A stretch of DNA of 64,000 nucleotides from Cannabis sativa (GCF_029168945.1 NC_083604.1:12268812-12332811); one strand, 5' to 3'; shown: positions 1 through 13,328, counted from the first letter of the stretch. Program-made: numbers and translations. Notes: a model not told the origin generated them from the sequence alone.

Positions 1-132
1 AAGCTCGGCCGCTTCCCATCCCGTAGCACGAGGTCTATACCCCTCCTGGGCAATGGGACCCACCATAACTTCTTCCAAGGTGGCCAGACGCTTTCCTCCC
101 TTCTTGGAAGATTTGGAACTGGATGCAGACAT
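1..132 (-). CDS. Start of antisense ORF (aORF) of the Tat-like element, partial
   Basis: A minus-strand reading frame opens with ATG at 132 and runs off the window edge without a stop, giving 44 residues that begin MSASSSKSSKKGGKRLATLE. The N-terminus is Ser/Lys rich and then turns acidic. The ATG lies 7 nt after a good 3' splice site (CTTTTTCAG, AG at 140-141), so it is probably the first coding codon of a spliced transcript that starts near position 765. The gene is opposite in strand to the retroelement, as in Tat elements with antisense ORFs. Family membership cannot be decided from 44 residues. In other Tat elements the aORF product is of unknown function. Confidence 0.5.
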   Translation of the reverse strand, partial: MSASSSKSSKKGGKRLATLEEVMVGPIAQEGYRPRATGWEAAEL

Positions 133-139
133 TTTGGTT

Positions 140-603
140 CTGAAAAAGAATTAAAATTCCAGCAATTAGGCCCCATACCAAACCCTAAATCAAAAAAGGG
201 AATGGGGGTCCCCTAACCGCTGGAAAGAGGCCCCCTCCGGACGGTTATCAACAAGAAAGCCTTAAAAGGATTTCCTGGACAAAATTCGGGTGCAAGAATC
301 TCACAGATAGTGACATTACGCATAAAAGCAAAAGGAAGAGGCGGGGCAGAAAATCGAGAAAGACAAAGTCTCCTCTATACCCTTGAAGGCCATCACGCAA
401 AGAGTAAATGGGCCTTTACAAAAAATAATAACAATGTGTAACAAGAGTGACCTAAACACCATAAAAGAGAAATCTAAACGTATTACGTAAAAACTCAAGG
501 TGAAACATTCCTAGAAACTTCAAACATCAAACCCAGAAAAACAAATGAACAGTAAAGCATGCCGTGAACACAAGCAGCAAAGTGAGGGATGCGAAAAACT
601 TAC
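140..603 (-). other. 5' UTR intron of the antisense gene
   Basis: On the minus strand a consensus donor GTAAGT (plus positions 598-603) follows a CT-rich leader. A pyrimidine-rich acceptor ending TTTTTCAG sits at 140-147, just before the ATG. The interval is 464 bp and AT-rich, as plant introns are. Splicing is inferred from these sites only. Confidence 0.45.
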
Positions 604-791
604 ATGAAGTGTTGGAACTAGGGGTTGCTGTTGATCGACGAAGAAATGTAGACTGACAGTAACGAACAAAGGTTAATAAAGAAATCTGTAAGTGTTTGAA
701 GGTTTTCTGGTCTGAGGATTTCTTTCTCTCTGGAAAACTTGAAGAAATTTGGCGAAAGGATGAAAGTAACCAAATGAAGGAAAGGTGGTGG

Positions 792-799
792 CTTTTATA
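792..799 (-). promoter_or_regulatory. TATA box of the antisense gene
   Basis: TATAAAAG on the minus strand, followed by a CT-rich leader of roughly 160 nt up to the splice donor. A transcription start near position 765 would be expected from the usual 25-35 nt spacing. It lies inside the retroelement, outside the LTR. Confidence 0.45.
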
Positions 800-1131
800 G
801 GCCAAGGTGCATGTGGAACAGGCACAATCACCTACCAATCGAACGGCTGGGGAGGCGCACGATTCGAATTCCCAAGAATCAACGGTTAGATTGATTCGTA
901 ATTAAGGCGGTGGAAACGTTTGAGTATCCGTCTGACACACATTAATGCGCCGTATCAATCAATGGGCATGAAACGAATCAACGCCTGCAAAAAGTGAATC
1001 GCTGCAATAATGGTGATCATTAAATACACCTTCACGCGCCCGAAGCACGTGCCAGGAAACCGAGGAGTCAACCGGAGGCACTTGAACAAGCCTTGATTCA
1101 TTTTTCAAATAAACAAGGCTTGGGGGGTAAA

Positions 1132-1879
1132 TGTTGCCCCTAATTTTGCTTAATATACGTGAACCAACTGGACAGGGATACGTGGACCAAAAGATCTTAA
1201 CATTTGAATTAATTGCTAAGTCTTTATGAAGAAAGGCAGCATCCGGGACCTGCCTCCCGGAGAAGGCATACGAAGTCCCCTATGCTCCCGGAGGCCTAAG
1301 TAACATCAAAGCATCTCCGCGAGGTGTCAGGTTTCCCCTGAGCAGTCATCTCGCATTTAATGCCGCATGGGAGGAAACCTGTTGGGACTGCCACACGCAA
1401 TAAAGTCTGACGACACAACCCCCGATCTGCACCTACGAGGCTATGATCACTTAAGTCTATTGACGGCTACACTGCGAAGAGTCACGTCGGTCAAAAGACA
1501 ATAAGGACATTCCACATAAAAGCCCTACAGCACCTAGGGATTTGACCATGCATTGCCCATGGTATATTCATTGGGAACACCCAACTTTATTGATAGTTAC
1601 AGAAATACATGTACTATAATTCTGGGAATCACCCCACCAAAAATACTATAAATACCCCCTCAAAGCTCATTAATGGGGTCGAGAATTTTTGGGTTGCATA
1701 AGTGCAAGAAGAGTAAATACTCACCAAGAACATTCTCTGTATTTAATACACTCATAAATACACAGACTCGTGGACTAAGGCTCATTAACGCCCCAACCAC
1801 GTAAAAATCCTTCTCTTAATTTCTTACAGCTCTTTAATCTTCTATTATTTTATTGGTTGCCAAAAACCTCGCTCAACAA
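1132..1879 (+). repeat. 3' LTR of Tat-like element (748 bp)
   Basis: The segment starts TGTTGCCCCTAA, directly after a polypurine tract, and ends CTCAACA. A TATA-type promoter (CTATAAATACCCC) lies near 1647-1660, followed by the usual R/U5-like stretch. The next 5 bases, ATTAC, are the expected target duplication, but the 5' end of the element is outside the window so this cannot be confirmed. It has inserted into an L1 LINE reverse transcriptase fragment, which starts right after it. Confidence 0.65.
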
Positions 1880-2204
1880 TTACAGTCTAAATGAACTGAG
1901 AGGGAAATTGTAATCCTGCAAGCATCTCCTCTATAAAGTCCCACTCAATGGTATCATATGCTTTTTGGAGATCAAGCTTGATCATGCAGTTAGCCTTGCT
2001 TGTCTTCCTTCCATAGTGCCTCACTAAATCTTGACAGATCATAATGTTATGCCCAATGAATCTTCCCTGAATGAAGCCTCCTTGAGAGTGTGAAACCAAT
2101 TCAGGAAGGATGCATTTGATTCTAGAGCACAAGAGCTTAGTTGCAATCTTGTAAATGACATTGCAACAAGCTATTGGCATTATTTTTAAAATGTATGATT
2201 TCAT
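1880..2204 (-). pseudogene. L1-type LINE reverse transcriptase fragment
   Basis: The minus-strand translation shows the non-LTR reverse transcriptase core: a segment reading [20 protein letters not shown], then [14 protein letters not shown], then [17 protein letters not shown], which is the catalytic block A with its Asp. The first 100 or so codons are open. The match ends at both sides: the LTR at 1879 cuts the downstream part and unrelated AT-rich DNA replaces the upstream part. It is a dead fragment of about 105 codons of an ORF2 that is normally well over 1,000. Confidence 0.8.
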
Positions 2205-2816
2205 GTAATAAGTTTTTAAAATGTATAAGTTTTTAAAATAATGTTTTTTCGCACATTTTTTGTAATTATGCTGTTTTTATTGTATATTTATGAAAAAAAA
2301 AGCCCTTTTAGTATTATATAATTAGTTATTAGAATCAATTACTAATTTTATATAAGTTTTATAAACGTTCCTTTAGCTTTTTTTTATTATGTATATGTAT
2401 TTAATATTATATAAAATTATTCTAATATTTGATAATGCAGATAAAACAAATTGCATGAAAATTACAATTTTCTCTTACTTACATTTATGCTTCATTTTGT
2501 AACCGACGCAATAAGTGAAAAGAAAATATTTCAGCAATTTATGTATCATTTTAGAGCTGACGATATATGTTTTCGTGACGGTTTGGAAATGCCACAAATA
2601 ATTTTACGTCATTTCCAAACTGTCGCAAAAAGATAAAAAAAAGAAGAGTGTATATTTTGTGTCAGATTTTAAATGAAGATAATTGTTTTTTGCATCATTT
2701 GAAAAACGACGCTAATAAAAAACTATTTGCGACTACGGCATATACGTTGTTTTTCTAAACGGACGTAAATTCTTAAATGACACTTGGAAACTGACGTGAA
2801 TTGTACTTTTTGTAGT
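2205..2816. mobile_element. CACTA-like DNA transposon remnant
   Basis: The sequence is AT-rich with repeated GACG-containing motifs in both directions (for example near 2500, 2557, 2577, 2605, 2708, 2760 and 2795), the pattern of CACTA subterminal repeats. The right edge, read on the minus strand, is ACTACAAAAAGTACAATTC, similar to CACTA termini, and it interrupts the RNase H frame of the Tekay element in mid-codon. A 17-bp inverted pair occurs at 2577-2593 and 2610-2627. I could not find a matching left terminus, so the superfamily is a weak call. Confidence 0.35.
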
Positions 2817-5800
2817 AATGGTGGTAAAGGATTTCACAATCGTAATCCTTAACCAACTCTAACCAACGCCTCTGCCTCATATTCAAATCTTTTTGAGTAA
2901 AGAAATATTTGAGGCTTTTATGGTCAATATAAATTTCACATTTCTTTCCGTAGAGATAATATCGCCAAATCTTCAAGACAAACACCAGCGCGACAAGTTC
3001 TAAATCATGAGTCGAATATTGCTGTTCATATTCTTTCAACTGACGAGATGCATATGCGATAACCCGATCGACCTGCATCAATACACACCCCAGACCCTGT
3101 TTGGATGCATCACAATAAACTACGAACTTTTCTCTAACAAAAGGTAGAGCTAACACTGGAGCTGTGATTAATCTTTGCTTCAACTCCAGAAAGCTTGCTT
3201 CACACTTGTCCGTCCACACAAACCGTTGATTCTTCTTAGTAAGCTCAATTAAGGGTGTTGAAATTTTTGAGAACCCCTCTACAAACCGACGGTAATACGC
3301 AGCAGACCCAAGAAACTTCTAACCTCCGTAACTGTTTTTGGTCGTGGCCAATCCCGGACGGATTCAATCTTCCCCGGATCCACTTTAATTCTATCTTTAC
3401 TGACAATGTGTCCAGAAAAAGGACACCTGAGATAGCCAAAACTCGTACTTCTTGAATTTGGCATACAACTTATGTTCTCGAAGCCGCTGTAGAACCATCC
3501 GGAGATGTTGCTCATGCTCCTCTTCTGATTGAGAGTACACAAGGATATCCTCAATAAATACAATAATACAAATATAGAGGAAATCCTTGAATACCCTTTT
3601 CACCAGGTCCATAGAAGCTATAGGAGCATTGGTTAGTCCAAAAGACATAACCAGAAGTTCGTAGTGCCCATACCTAGTACAGAAATCTATTTTTGGAATG
3701 TCCTCCTCTCGGATTCTCAACTGATGGTAGCCCGATCGGAGATCAATCTTTGAGAAGATTGTCTTCCCTTGAAGTTGATCGAAAAGATCATCGATCCTAG
3801 GTAAAGGATACTTGTTCTTGATTGTCAGTTTGTTCAATTCCCGGTAGTCAATAAACATACACAAAGATCCATCTTTCTTCTTGACAAATATACAGGAGCT
3901 CCCCAGGGTGACACACTAGGTCATGAAAACCCTAAGTCAAGCAACCCTTGAAGCTAAATTTTCAATTCTTTAAATTCTGCTAGAGCCATTCTGTAAAGGG
4001 CCTTAGAAACCGGTTCTGATGTAGGTGCTAAATCAATAATAAAATTAATTTTTCTCTGCGGTGGTAAACCCAGAAGTTCATTAGGAAAAACTAGGGCTGT
4101 ACATCGGTTGGTTTGGGCGGTTTATCCTATATATTTTCTAACCCAATCTAAAGTTCGGGTTGCTAAAATTTAAGTGCAACCCGCCCAATTTAAAAAAAAA
4201 ATTGTAAACCGACCAACGGTTTGGGCGGTTTGGTCGGGTTAACCAGCCCAAACCGACCAAACTTTTTTTTAGTTTCAAAGTCAAAATCAATAAAAATTAA
4301 AAAGATAAATTAAAAATATCACATTCCACCAACATACAACATAATATATATGACTTTAAAACTAATAATTAAGTATATAACTTTATATTATTATATATTT
4401 AATCATTTATGTTATATATAATAAAAACTAAAAAGTTAAAAAAAAAATTAAATGTGCAAAATTGGGTTGGTAGGTTTAATTGGGCGGGTTGGACCTATTT
4501 TCAATTCGCCCAATTAACAGATTGAGCGGTTTGTAATTTTTTCAGGTTATTTTGGTTTGTAATTTTTATCGGTTTTTTCAGTTTGGTTTGGGCGGGTTAT
4601 TCGGTTTGGGCAGTTTACGATTTTTTTGTACATCCCTAGGAAAAACATCTAAAAATTCTCGAACCACCTTCATGTCTTCTGGCTGAATTGACTCAGGCCG
4701 TGTGGTATCCAATACCACGGCCAGAAACCCTAGACATCCATCTCTTAATAATTCTTTGGCTGTTAGTACTGAAATTACTGGGATCCGAGATCCCTGAACC
4801 GATCCAACAAAAACAAACGGTTCCTCACCCTTTGGTTGGAAGATTACCATCTGCAGTTTATAATCAATATTGGCGGAGTACTTGAATAAGAAATCCATTC
4901 CAAGTATAATGTCGAAATCAGCTAAACCCATTTCTATTAAGTCAACACTCAACTCCCTATCCTCAATTCTGATCAGCATAGACCTAATCCACCTTTTGGA
5001 GATAACTAATTCTCCGTCAGGCAGTAGGGTTCCAAACCCTATATCATAGCTATCATGTTGTCTACCTAATTTACTGAAAATTCTGGCTGCCACATAGGAA
5101 TGAGTGGCCCTAGAATCAAATAACACAGAAAAGAAAGAGTTGTTGACCGAGAGCTGACCTGTTACAACTGAGGGGTTAGCTTCTACATCTGCCTGAGTTA
5201 ACGCGAACACCCTAGCTGGAGCGGGTTTTGCAGCAATCTTCTGTTCTTCTTTCTTAAACTGTGGGCAATCCCTTTTGTAGTGTCTTGGTAACCCACACTG
5301 GAAGTACCCTTGCCCTCTACACTCACCCAGATGATGCTTCTTATAATTGGGGCATTCTGGGTAACTGTATTGGGTTTCGGAGCTACCCTGACGATTTCCT
5401 CAACCTTGGTTCCCTCGGAACATCTTGTTCTGACTTGAGCCACCGGATGCAGTAGGTGCCTTTCTTTTCTGGTCAATGGTCGAGTCACTACCTCCCCTAC
5501 TAAAACCTGAGGTAGGAGGAGTAGGAGCCCCACCAACAACCTGAGTCCCTCGAGACTCCTGGGTGCACTCCACTGCTCCCTCAGCTCGCAGTGCCTTTAT
5601 TCCCGCCATATCAGCATAGGTGGTGTTATCATCAATGGAGATCATCAGGTCATGTCTTATCTTCGAATTCAACTCGTCCAGGTATTTCTCTTTCTTTATA
5701 AAATCGGTTGGCACTATTCCCGAGGCCAATCTTGCCAATCGGTCGAACTGTGTTGTGTACTCAGTACCGCTCATATTTTCTTTCTGAGTCAGCTGAGTAA

Positions 5801-6388
5801 ATTTTTTCTTTTCGCACTTCTGAACAATTTTCGGAACTTTTCCCAGGTTATCGTAGTAACATCATGTGTCAGGGACACCATGTCCAACCATACTAGAGCG
5901 TCTTATTAAAACTGGAATGTGGCATAAGCCACTCTGTCATTGCCGGTGACGCCCATAAAATTCAAAATTCTGGTAATAACTGTTAGCCACTGCTCGACTT
6001 TCATAACATTGGGACCTCCCAGGAAGATTGGAGGTGCCTGCTTGCGGAACCTTTCATTAAGTGGTTCCATTCGATTCACTGCAGCGACTGGTCCTGCCTG
6101 CACAGCAGGGGCAGGAGCTACCTGCATTTCTGGATCAGGGATTGCAGGAGCACCCTGCTGTCTCATGCGTCTGAATTCTTCATCTTGCTCATTAATTCTG
6201 GCTTGTATTTCTTCAAACTTATTTTCCCAATCTTGGGCAACCTGTGGCGGGTTAACATCACCCCGATCGCGTGCCCTGCCTCTAGGGCCTCTCCCTCAAC
6301 CACGAACATTTGGGGGAATCTGAACTCCCTAACCACCACTGGATCCGACCGAGTTACCCTAGTTCCTGGTGTTTCGCCTAGCGTGCAT
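2817..6388 (-). pseudogene. Gag-pol of Tekay-type Ty3/gypsy chromovirus, copy 1, decayed
   Basis: In minus-strand order there is a gag N-terminus (ATG at 6388), a CCHC-type knuckle region near 5340, protease, reverse transcriptase and RNase H. All are recognisable and about 70-80% similar by eye to the copy at 52872-56129. Stops and frameshifts break it into at least seven open pieces. Catalytic sites are damaged as well: the protease triad reads DSR instead of DSG (frame 4578-5210), and the reverse transcriptase FIDD box reads FIED (frame 3397-3864). A hAT element is inserted at 4092-4638. The integrase is missing because the frame is cut in the RNase H C-terminus (after LYH) by the CACTA-like sequence. 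It belongs with the LTR at 6667-8687 and cannot encode a functional protein. Confidence 0.9.
4092..4638. mobile_element. Non-autonomous hAT element (547 bp) with perfect 8-bp TSD
   Basis: Termini are TAGGGCTGTACA on the left and, inverted, TAGGGATGTACA on the right. The flanks are the identical 8-mers GGAAAAAC at 4084-4091 and 4639-4646. The 8-bp duplication and TAGGG ends fit hAT. The interior is AT-rich with repeated GGTTTGGGCGGTTT-like subterminal motifs in both directions and no coding capacity. It splits the decayed Tekay pol between protease and reverse transcriptase, so it is younger than that insertion. Confidence 0.9.
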
Positions 6389-6666
6389 ACTATTAGAACA
6401 GTCTGCGTAACCAAGAGCTAGTCTGGTCAGATTGTGATCAAGTAAAACTTACTAATTGCCCCTTATTTGGAAATTTAAAAATATGCGCCTATTCAGCTAT
6501 CAGGCTACTAACATGCTTCCTAATAGGCTTTTCTTAAATAATACTATTAAAATAAACTGCTAAAGCAATAAAAGCTTACTGAACCGTGAGATGAGCTGAT
6601 CGCTGATGATGATTGTACATGTCGTGATGATCTTCAAAAGACAACCTGGCGGCTCTGATACTAAAT
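6389..6666 (-). other. Leader and primer-binding site of Tekay copy 1
   Basis: This is the untranslated leader between the 5' LTR and the gag ATG. Read on the minus strand, the LTR end is followed by ATTTAGTATCAGAGCCGCC (about 6648-6666), the initiator-Met-tRNA type binding site used by this family, with one change from the TGGTATCAGAGC consensus. No other gene is present. Confidence 0.7.
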
Positions 6667-8687
<2,021 letters not shown>

Positions 8688-8692
8688 TGTAC

Positions 8693-10570
8693 ATTGGCGG
8701 AGGCCGCCTGTAGTGTACCATGTTACAGGTTGCCTTTTATATATTTTCCCAAGTATCTATGAGACTTGTGTACTTGGTGTACCTCGATTCTTAAGTCTTA
8801 CCCTTCTTCGTAGACTCACTCCCGATTTGGTCCCTTCGCACTCCTCTTACTTCTCGAGTGGGTCACATTAGATGCTGGAGCTTCCGCTTTCCGGTTTGTT
8901 TGTCTAGGAGCGGCACTGTATCTGGTTTGTGTAGCCCCAAACCTGGAAAAACTAGCCTGTACAGCTGGCTGTACGGAAGTACTTGGTCCATATACTGTGG
9001 GAGTAGTGAAAGCAGTTGGCGGAGGGTAAATAGATAGAGACATGATCTATGAAGCTTAGGTGTTTGTTACTTTGGTGGAAGGTGTGGAAAGTACTCCATA
9101 TGCTTGGGCATAAGCATCTTCTAGGTTCATGAATCCTTGAGCTCTTGTTAAGAATTCACTTAGGGTGTCTGCCCTTTTACGTTGAAGATCTCCCCATAGT
9201 AGGGATCCAATTGTAAGTCTTGATGTTAGAGCCACCATTTTCATGTCTTCCGTGACCTTTGTCTTGGCAGCCATATCCATCATGCGTTGGATGAATTTCT
9301 TCAGACTCTCTCGTTGTTGTTGCTTTACGCTCGTCAAGGAGCTAGATTCCAAATCATAATCTTTGACTGCTATAAACTGTTTCCTAGACATCATTTGTAG
9401 GTCTCTCAAGTTGTTGACTGATCCCAGAGACAACCTCTTCCGCCAGTCCTCTGCGGACTTACTCAATGTTAATGAAAAACACAAACATTTAGCATCATTG
9501 TTGGCCTTCGCTACTTGCATGATGCGATTTTATTTGGAAAAATGGTCCCTAGGGTTCGTCCGTCCTTCATACAATTCCATCTGGGGCATCCTAAAACTCT
9601 CCAGTAATGGTGCATCAATGATTCTTTTCACACAAGACTCCGTATCTTATTCCTCAGAGTCGGATACAACACCGCTTTGTTTCCTAGAGATCTCATTAGT
9701 GATTTTCATCAACTCTTCAATACGTTCAAGACATTGAGTATTATCACTCAAGGATTCTCTTCTGCAAACGTGATCGTTGATGTGATTCCTCAGATCTTTT
9801 CTATGGGGTCTTGCTTTTTAGCCTTAGCCTTTTCCTTTTTAGCATCCAGTTTTCTTAGGAGGTCGTTTATAGAAAGACTTCCACCACTGTCATCCGATAC
9901 TGGATGCAATTCTTCAACCTCCTTGTCATGGTTGTTCGAATCATTGAGAGAGGGTGTTTTTCTTTGAGTCTCCAGCTTCTAAGTTCCAGTGTCTGCTTTG
10001 TCTTTCTGCATGACCGTGCCTCTAGAATTGGTTTGGTCTCCATGCCGTGAAGCGTGGTTTCCTTTCCTCTTCTGTTGAGGTTGGTCAACAACTTTAGACT
10101 TCTTGAGCTGATTCGTGGAAGGAGTCTTTTTTGGAACCTCGGTAGCGATTCCTTTACCCTTATCTTTATAAGCACCTGAAGTTCCAGGGTTCCTCAGATT
10201 AGCCTTCTTAGGTGCATTTTTTGTTGGAGGGGCCAGTACGTCAGGAGTCGTCTGAGTTAACGCGGTCATTACAGCCTCCATTATGGTCATATTGCCAAGT
10301 AATATCTCGTTGAATTGATCTTCCTTAGATAACCTCTTTTCATTTAATTGAAGTTGTCGCACCAAGATGACCACAGGGTCTGACTCATCAGACTGGCTTT
10401 TCTATCCAACATTATTCTCAGCGGCTTTGTCCTAAGGGTCGTCTTCATGAATATCCTTTGACGCATCATCGATGTTAACTTCAACATCCTTAGAACTACT
10501 TTCTCCTAATTCTGCATCCTCCATGACGGGAGCATCTAGATTATTTTCTTCGTCCTGACGGCCTTGCTCG
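8693..10570 (-). pseudogene. Gag of Tat-lineage Ty3/gypsy element (A), truncated and broken
   Basis: Minus-strand frames at 10374-9979, 9520-9056 and 9043-8816 cover a retroviral-type gag: a Lys-rich N-terminal region with KDKGKGIATEVPKKTPSTN, then a core with WRKRLSLGSVNNLRDLQ and RKRADTLSEFLTRAQGFMNLEDAYA. The same arrangement occurs in the better preserved element at 40210-42300. Several stops and frameshifts separate the frames. The coding region ends abruptly at 8692 where the Tekay LTR is inserted; protease and pol are lost. It belongs with the 5' LTR at 10729-11515. Confidence 0.75.
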
Positions 10571-10705
10571 CGACTAAACACCTCTTGAGGGTCACTAGAA
10601 CCTCCAGCTCTAGTATTTGGACCAGTGTAACGAAGGCCAAATTGGGTTATGGTGAGAACCTTGATTACTCAGACGTAATTTGCAAAAAATCTCACTGCTT
10701 TCCTC

Positions 10706-10728
10706 AGCTCTCAATGCAAGTACAAAAA
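10706..10728 (-). other. Putative primer-binding region of Tat element A
   Basis: Read on the minus strand, the LTR end is followed by TTTTTGTACTTGCATTGAGAGC. The element at 42451 has TTTTGGTACTTTCATTGAGAGC at the same place. Position and conservation argue for the primer-binding site; the tRNA is not identified. Confidence 0.45.
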
Positions 10729-11515
10729 TATTTCCCAAGATTTTTGGAAACGAAATAAAAATACCAAGAACTGAAGAAATAATAATAAAAAAAGAAATTA
10801 CAAAAAGAACCAAACAATTTTTACGTGGCTGAGGCATTAATTGGCCTTAGTCCACGAGTCAATTTTATTCAATAAGTTGTTTACTTGAAAATGCTTTAAG
10901 GAATACACAAGATGTATGTTCGTACATTTGCCTGAGCAAAGTACGTTTGAGAGTTCAACCCCTAATCCATGAGATTGATAGAGTATTTATAGTAGTTGTA
11001 GGATTACATTAGGATTTTCTCTTTTTCCCTCTACTAGGAAGTTTACAATTAAACAAGGTCTTTGGGCTTTTTCATGAGGTTCAGCCCACGATCTGCTGAC
11101 TAGACAGATTAGAATTTGGTTGATTGAGTCAAAACCGTATCTGCTAATGGTGGATGATTATTCAGAAATAACTACACCACACTTGTTATGGGAAATTTCC
11201 TTTTCAATCACGATACGACATTATGGCGTGATCTGACAGTTGACATTTCCTTATCTATGTACAAGAATAAATAGGGAAACTGGAAGGGTCTTCTGGGAAC
11301 ACAATATTTTGTCCCTCTAGGCCTGCGACACCGGAGGTGTCTTCCGGGCTCGGTCAGACGAAGGCGGAAGACTTTGCAAGTACGAAACTAGGATGGTTCT
11401 CAGAAGGACATATCCAGGTGGGCTTGGCCTGCTTTACCACTAAGGAGGGTCCCACTGACGGGTCTTAAATGCTGACCTGGAATCTACGTGTTCAATGCCA
11501 GAAATGCAGATAACA
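10729..11515 (-). repeat. 5' LTR of Tat element A (about 787 bp)
   Basis: It aligns along its length with the LTRs at 28250-29042 and 42451-43119, including the segments CTTAGTCCACGAGTC and GGTCCCACTGA. It ends at GCAGATAACA on the + strand, the minus-strand TG start. A minus-strand TATA box (TATAAATA, 10984-10991) gives the promoter direction and agrees with the gag strand. The left boundary is uncertain by a few bases. The sequence to its right is host DNA. Confidence 0.8.
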
Positions 11516-11720
11516 TGTATTTTCGAAGAAAAAAAAGAAAAATAATAAAATAAAATATTATTAATAATTTTTTAAATCATTTTTGTAATATTTTAATAAT
11601 TAATATTACGTGAATTGGGTGGAGAAAATGATGAGGGGGCTCATTCACAACTCCAAAACTCACTCCTTTCTACGTGTGTATGTAATAGTTTATTTACTTT
11701 TCAAACAAATAAAAAAAAGT
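11516..11720. other. Host intergenic DNA
   Basis: AT-rich sequence between the LTR and the first foldback element. I see no gene or repeat in it. Confidence 0.5.
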
Positions 11721-12506
11721 AAATACCATTTTAGACCATATGTTTTGCAAATTTTTTTTATTCGACCCTCTGTTTTGTTAACTGACAAAATGAGCCGTGT
11801 ATTTTCCAAAATAGTACAAATAGGATCCTGAACTGATTTTGTGTCAAAATGAAATTTAATAATAATCTAATCTAAATGTTTTATGACAAAACTATTTACA
11901 TTTTCTGTATACGTTCATGTTAAGAATTGTCCTTAAGTTAGTTATATTAAAAAAAAGTTAAAAATTAAATTTAGGGTCTTATTTTTACTATTTTAAAAAA
12001 TACAAGGTTTATTTTGTCATTTAACAAAATAGAGAGTTCAATATATAACTTTTAAAAAATACAATATCCAAAATAGTATTGGGAAATTTTATAATGCACC
12101 CCCTTAAAAAGGGGTATAACGATATATCTCTATCTGTTTTAGTTTCCGAAATAATTTTTTAGTCAATTTTTTTTTCATGGTCATGTAAATTATGGTTATT
12201 TAAGACATCCTGCAAAATTTTAAGAAATTCGGAAAAGTTTAACATGCTGAAAATTGCGTTCAAGCAGTGTTGCACGCGTGACTATTTTATTTTATACTCG
12301 TGTAAAATAAACTGTTTGAACATTGTTTTCTATAAGGTAAATTATTCCAAATTTCTTAAAATTTTGTAAGATATCTTAAATAGCTATAACGTACATGGAT
12401 ATCAAAAAAAATTAGACTAAATTTTTTTTTTAGATGCCGAAACAAGTAGATGGTGCATCAGTATATACCTTTTAAGGGGGCATTATAAAATCACCCAATA
12501 GTATTT
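11721..12506. mobile_element. Foldback/TIR element, interrupted near its right end by a MITE
   Basis: The left arm (from AATACCATTTTAGACC at about 11722) and the right arm (reverse complement from about 12076 and again after the nested element) align for at least 110 bp. The shared core is TTTTGTTAACTGACAAAATG on the left and TTTTGTTAAATGACAAAATA on the right. Without the nested 416-bp MITE and its duplicated 9 bp it would be about 360 bp. It has no coding capacity. The superfamily is not determined because its own target duplication is not clear. Confidence 0.65.
12081..12496. mobile_element. Mutator-like MITE (416 bp) with perfect 9-bp TSD
   Basis: Identical 9-mers AATAGTATT flank it at 12072-12080 and 12497-12505. 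The ends are GGGAAATTTTATAATGC and, inverted, GGGTGATTTTATAATGC, and the two halves stay complementary almost to the centre, so the whole unit folds into one long hairpin. A 9-bp duplication with G-rich ends is typical of Mutator-like elements. Confidence 0.85.
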
Positions 12507-12953
12507 ATCCTAAAAATAACTTACATTTATTTGATGAGTACTTTATGATAACGTCATAGTTTTGTTGTTTGTAGATGCTGATGTCAAATTTTAATTTGGT
12601 AGTGTATTTTGGAAAGATAATTGGTTATATTTAGATGAAGACAAATTAGAGGAGGACTCTGTTATATTGTCATTGTCAAATTTAAAAAAGGCAGACTATA
12701 TATATGTGAGCACGTGATTTTCATTTTATATAAACTCATAACTAAATCGTAGCAATAGCTTGTATTGTAGTTTAATCTCGACCTAACCTACGAACAAGCC
12801 TACCTAAACTAATCAATAATCATTCAAGTGGAATTGGGCTATCGAGAAAATATATATGTAATATTTATAGAATAGCATTACCTTTACATTAGGTAAGAAA
12901 AAAAAAGTGTGTAAATATTTGATAAAAACAATATGATCATATTTTTTTTTTCC
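12507..12953. other. Host intergenic DNA
   Basis: AT-rich DNA with no open frame of note and no repeat that I can define. Confidence 0.45.
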
Positions 12954-13253
12954 GGTATATTAACGGTAAAATTAAGTGATTTTTTAATATTTAATTATAT
13001 AAATTGGTTTTTTTTTTTACCATAAAACCTACTAAATTTATATAACTTTTTTTTTTTTTACATTTTTATTCAAAAGCTTTAATTAAATGTTAAAGTAAAT
13101 TGCTCACGTATATACAAGTGACACATTTTAGATGTCCACGTAATAATATTAATTAAAAAAATTTAAAAATTATAAAAATAAAACAATTATAAACAAAATA
13201 TATTATTTTATTTTATTTTTCTTTAAAACTCTAATCTTTTCCACCTTAACTTA

Positions 13254-13328
13254 TCTTCTTCTTCTTCTTCTTCTTCTTCTTCTTCTTCTTCTTCTTCTTC
13301 TTCTTCTTCTTCTTCTTCTTCTTCTTCT
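13254..13328. repeat. (CTT)n microsatellite
   Basis: An uninterrupted run of about 25 CTT units inside the long-TIR element. On the minus strand it reads as poly-Lys, which explains a spurious open frame there. Confidence 0.97.

Larger units (their letters stand above)
1..1131 (+). mobile_element. 3' internal part of a Tat-lineage Ty3/gypsy LTR retrotransposon (partial)
   Basis: This is the non-coding 3' end of an LTR element whose gag-pol part lies outside the window. Orientation is set by a G-rich polypurine tract (GGCTTGGGGGGTAAA, about 1117-1131) directly before the TG that opens the LTR at 1132, and by a TATA box on the + strand inside that LTR. The region has no sense coding capacity. 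It carries instead the promoter, 5' UTR intron and start codon of a gene on the minus strand, the arrangement known from Tat/Retand-type elements. Lineage assignment rests on that layout and on the polypurine tract, which resembles that of the better preserved Tat element at 28250-43119. Confidence 0.6.
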
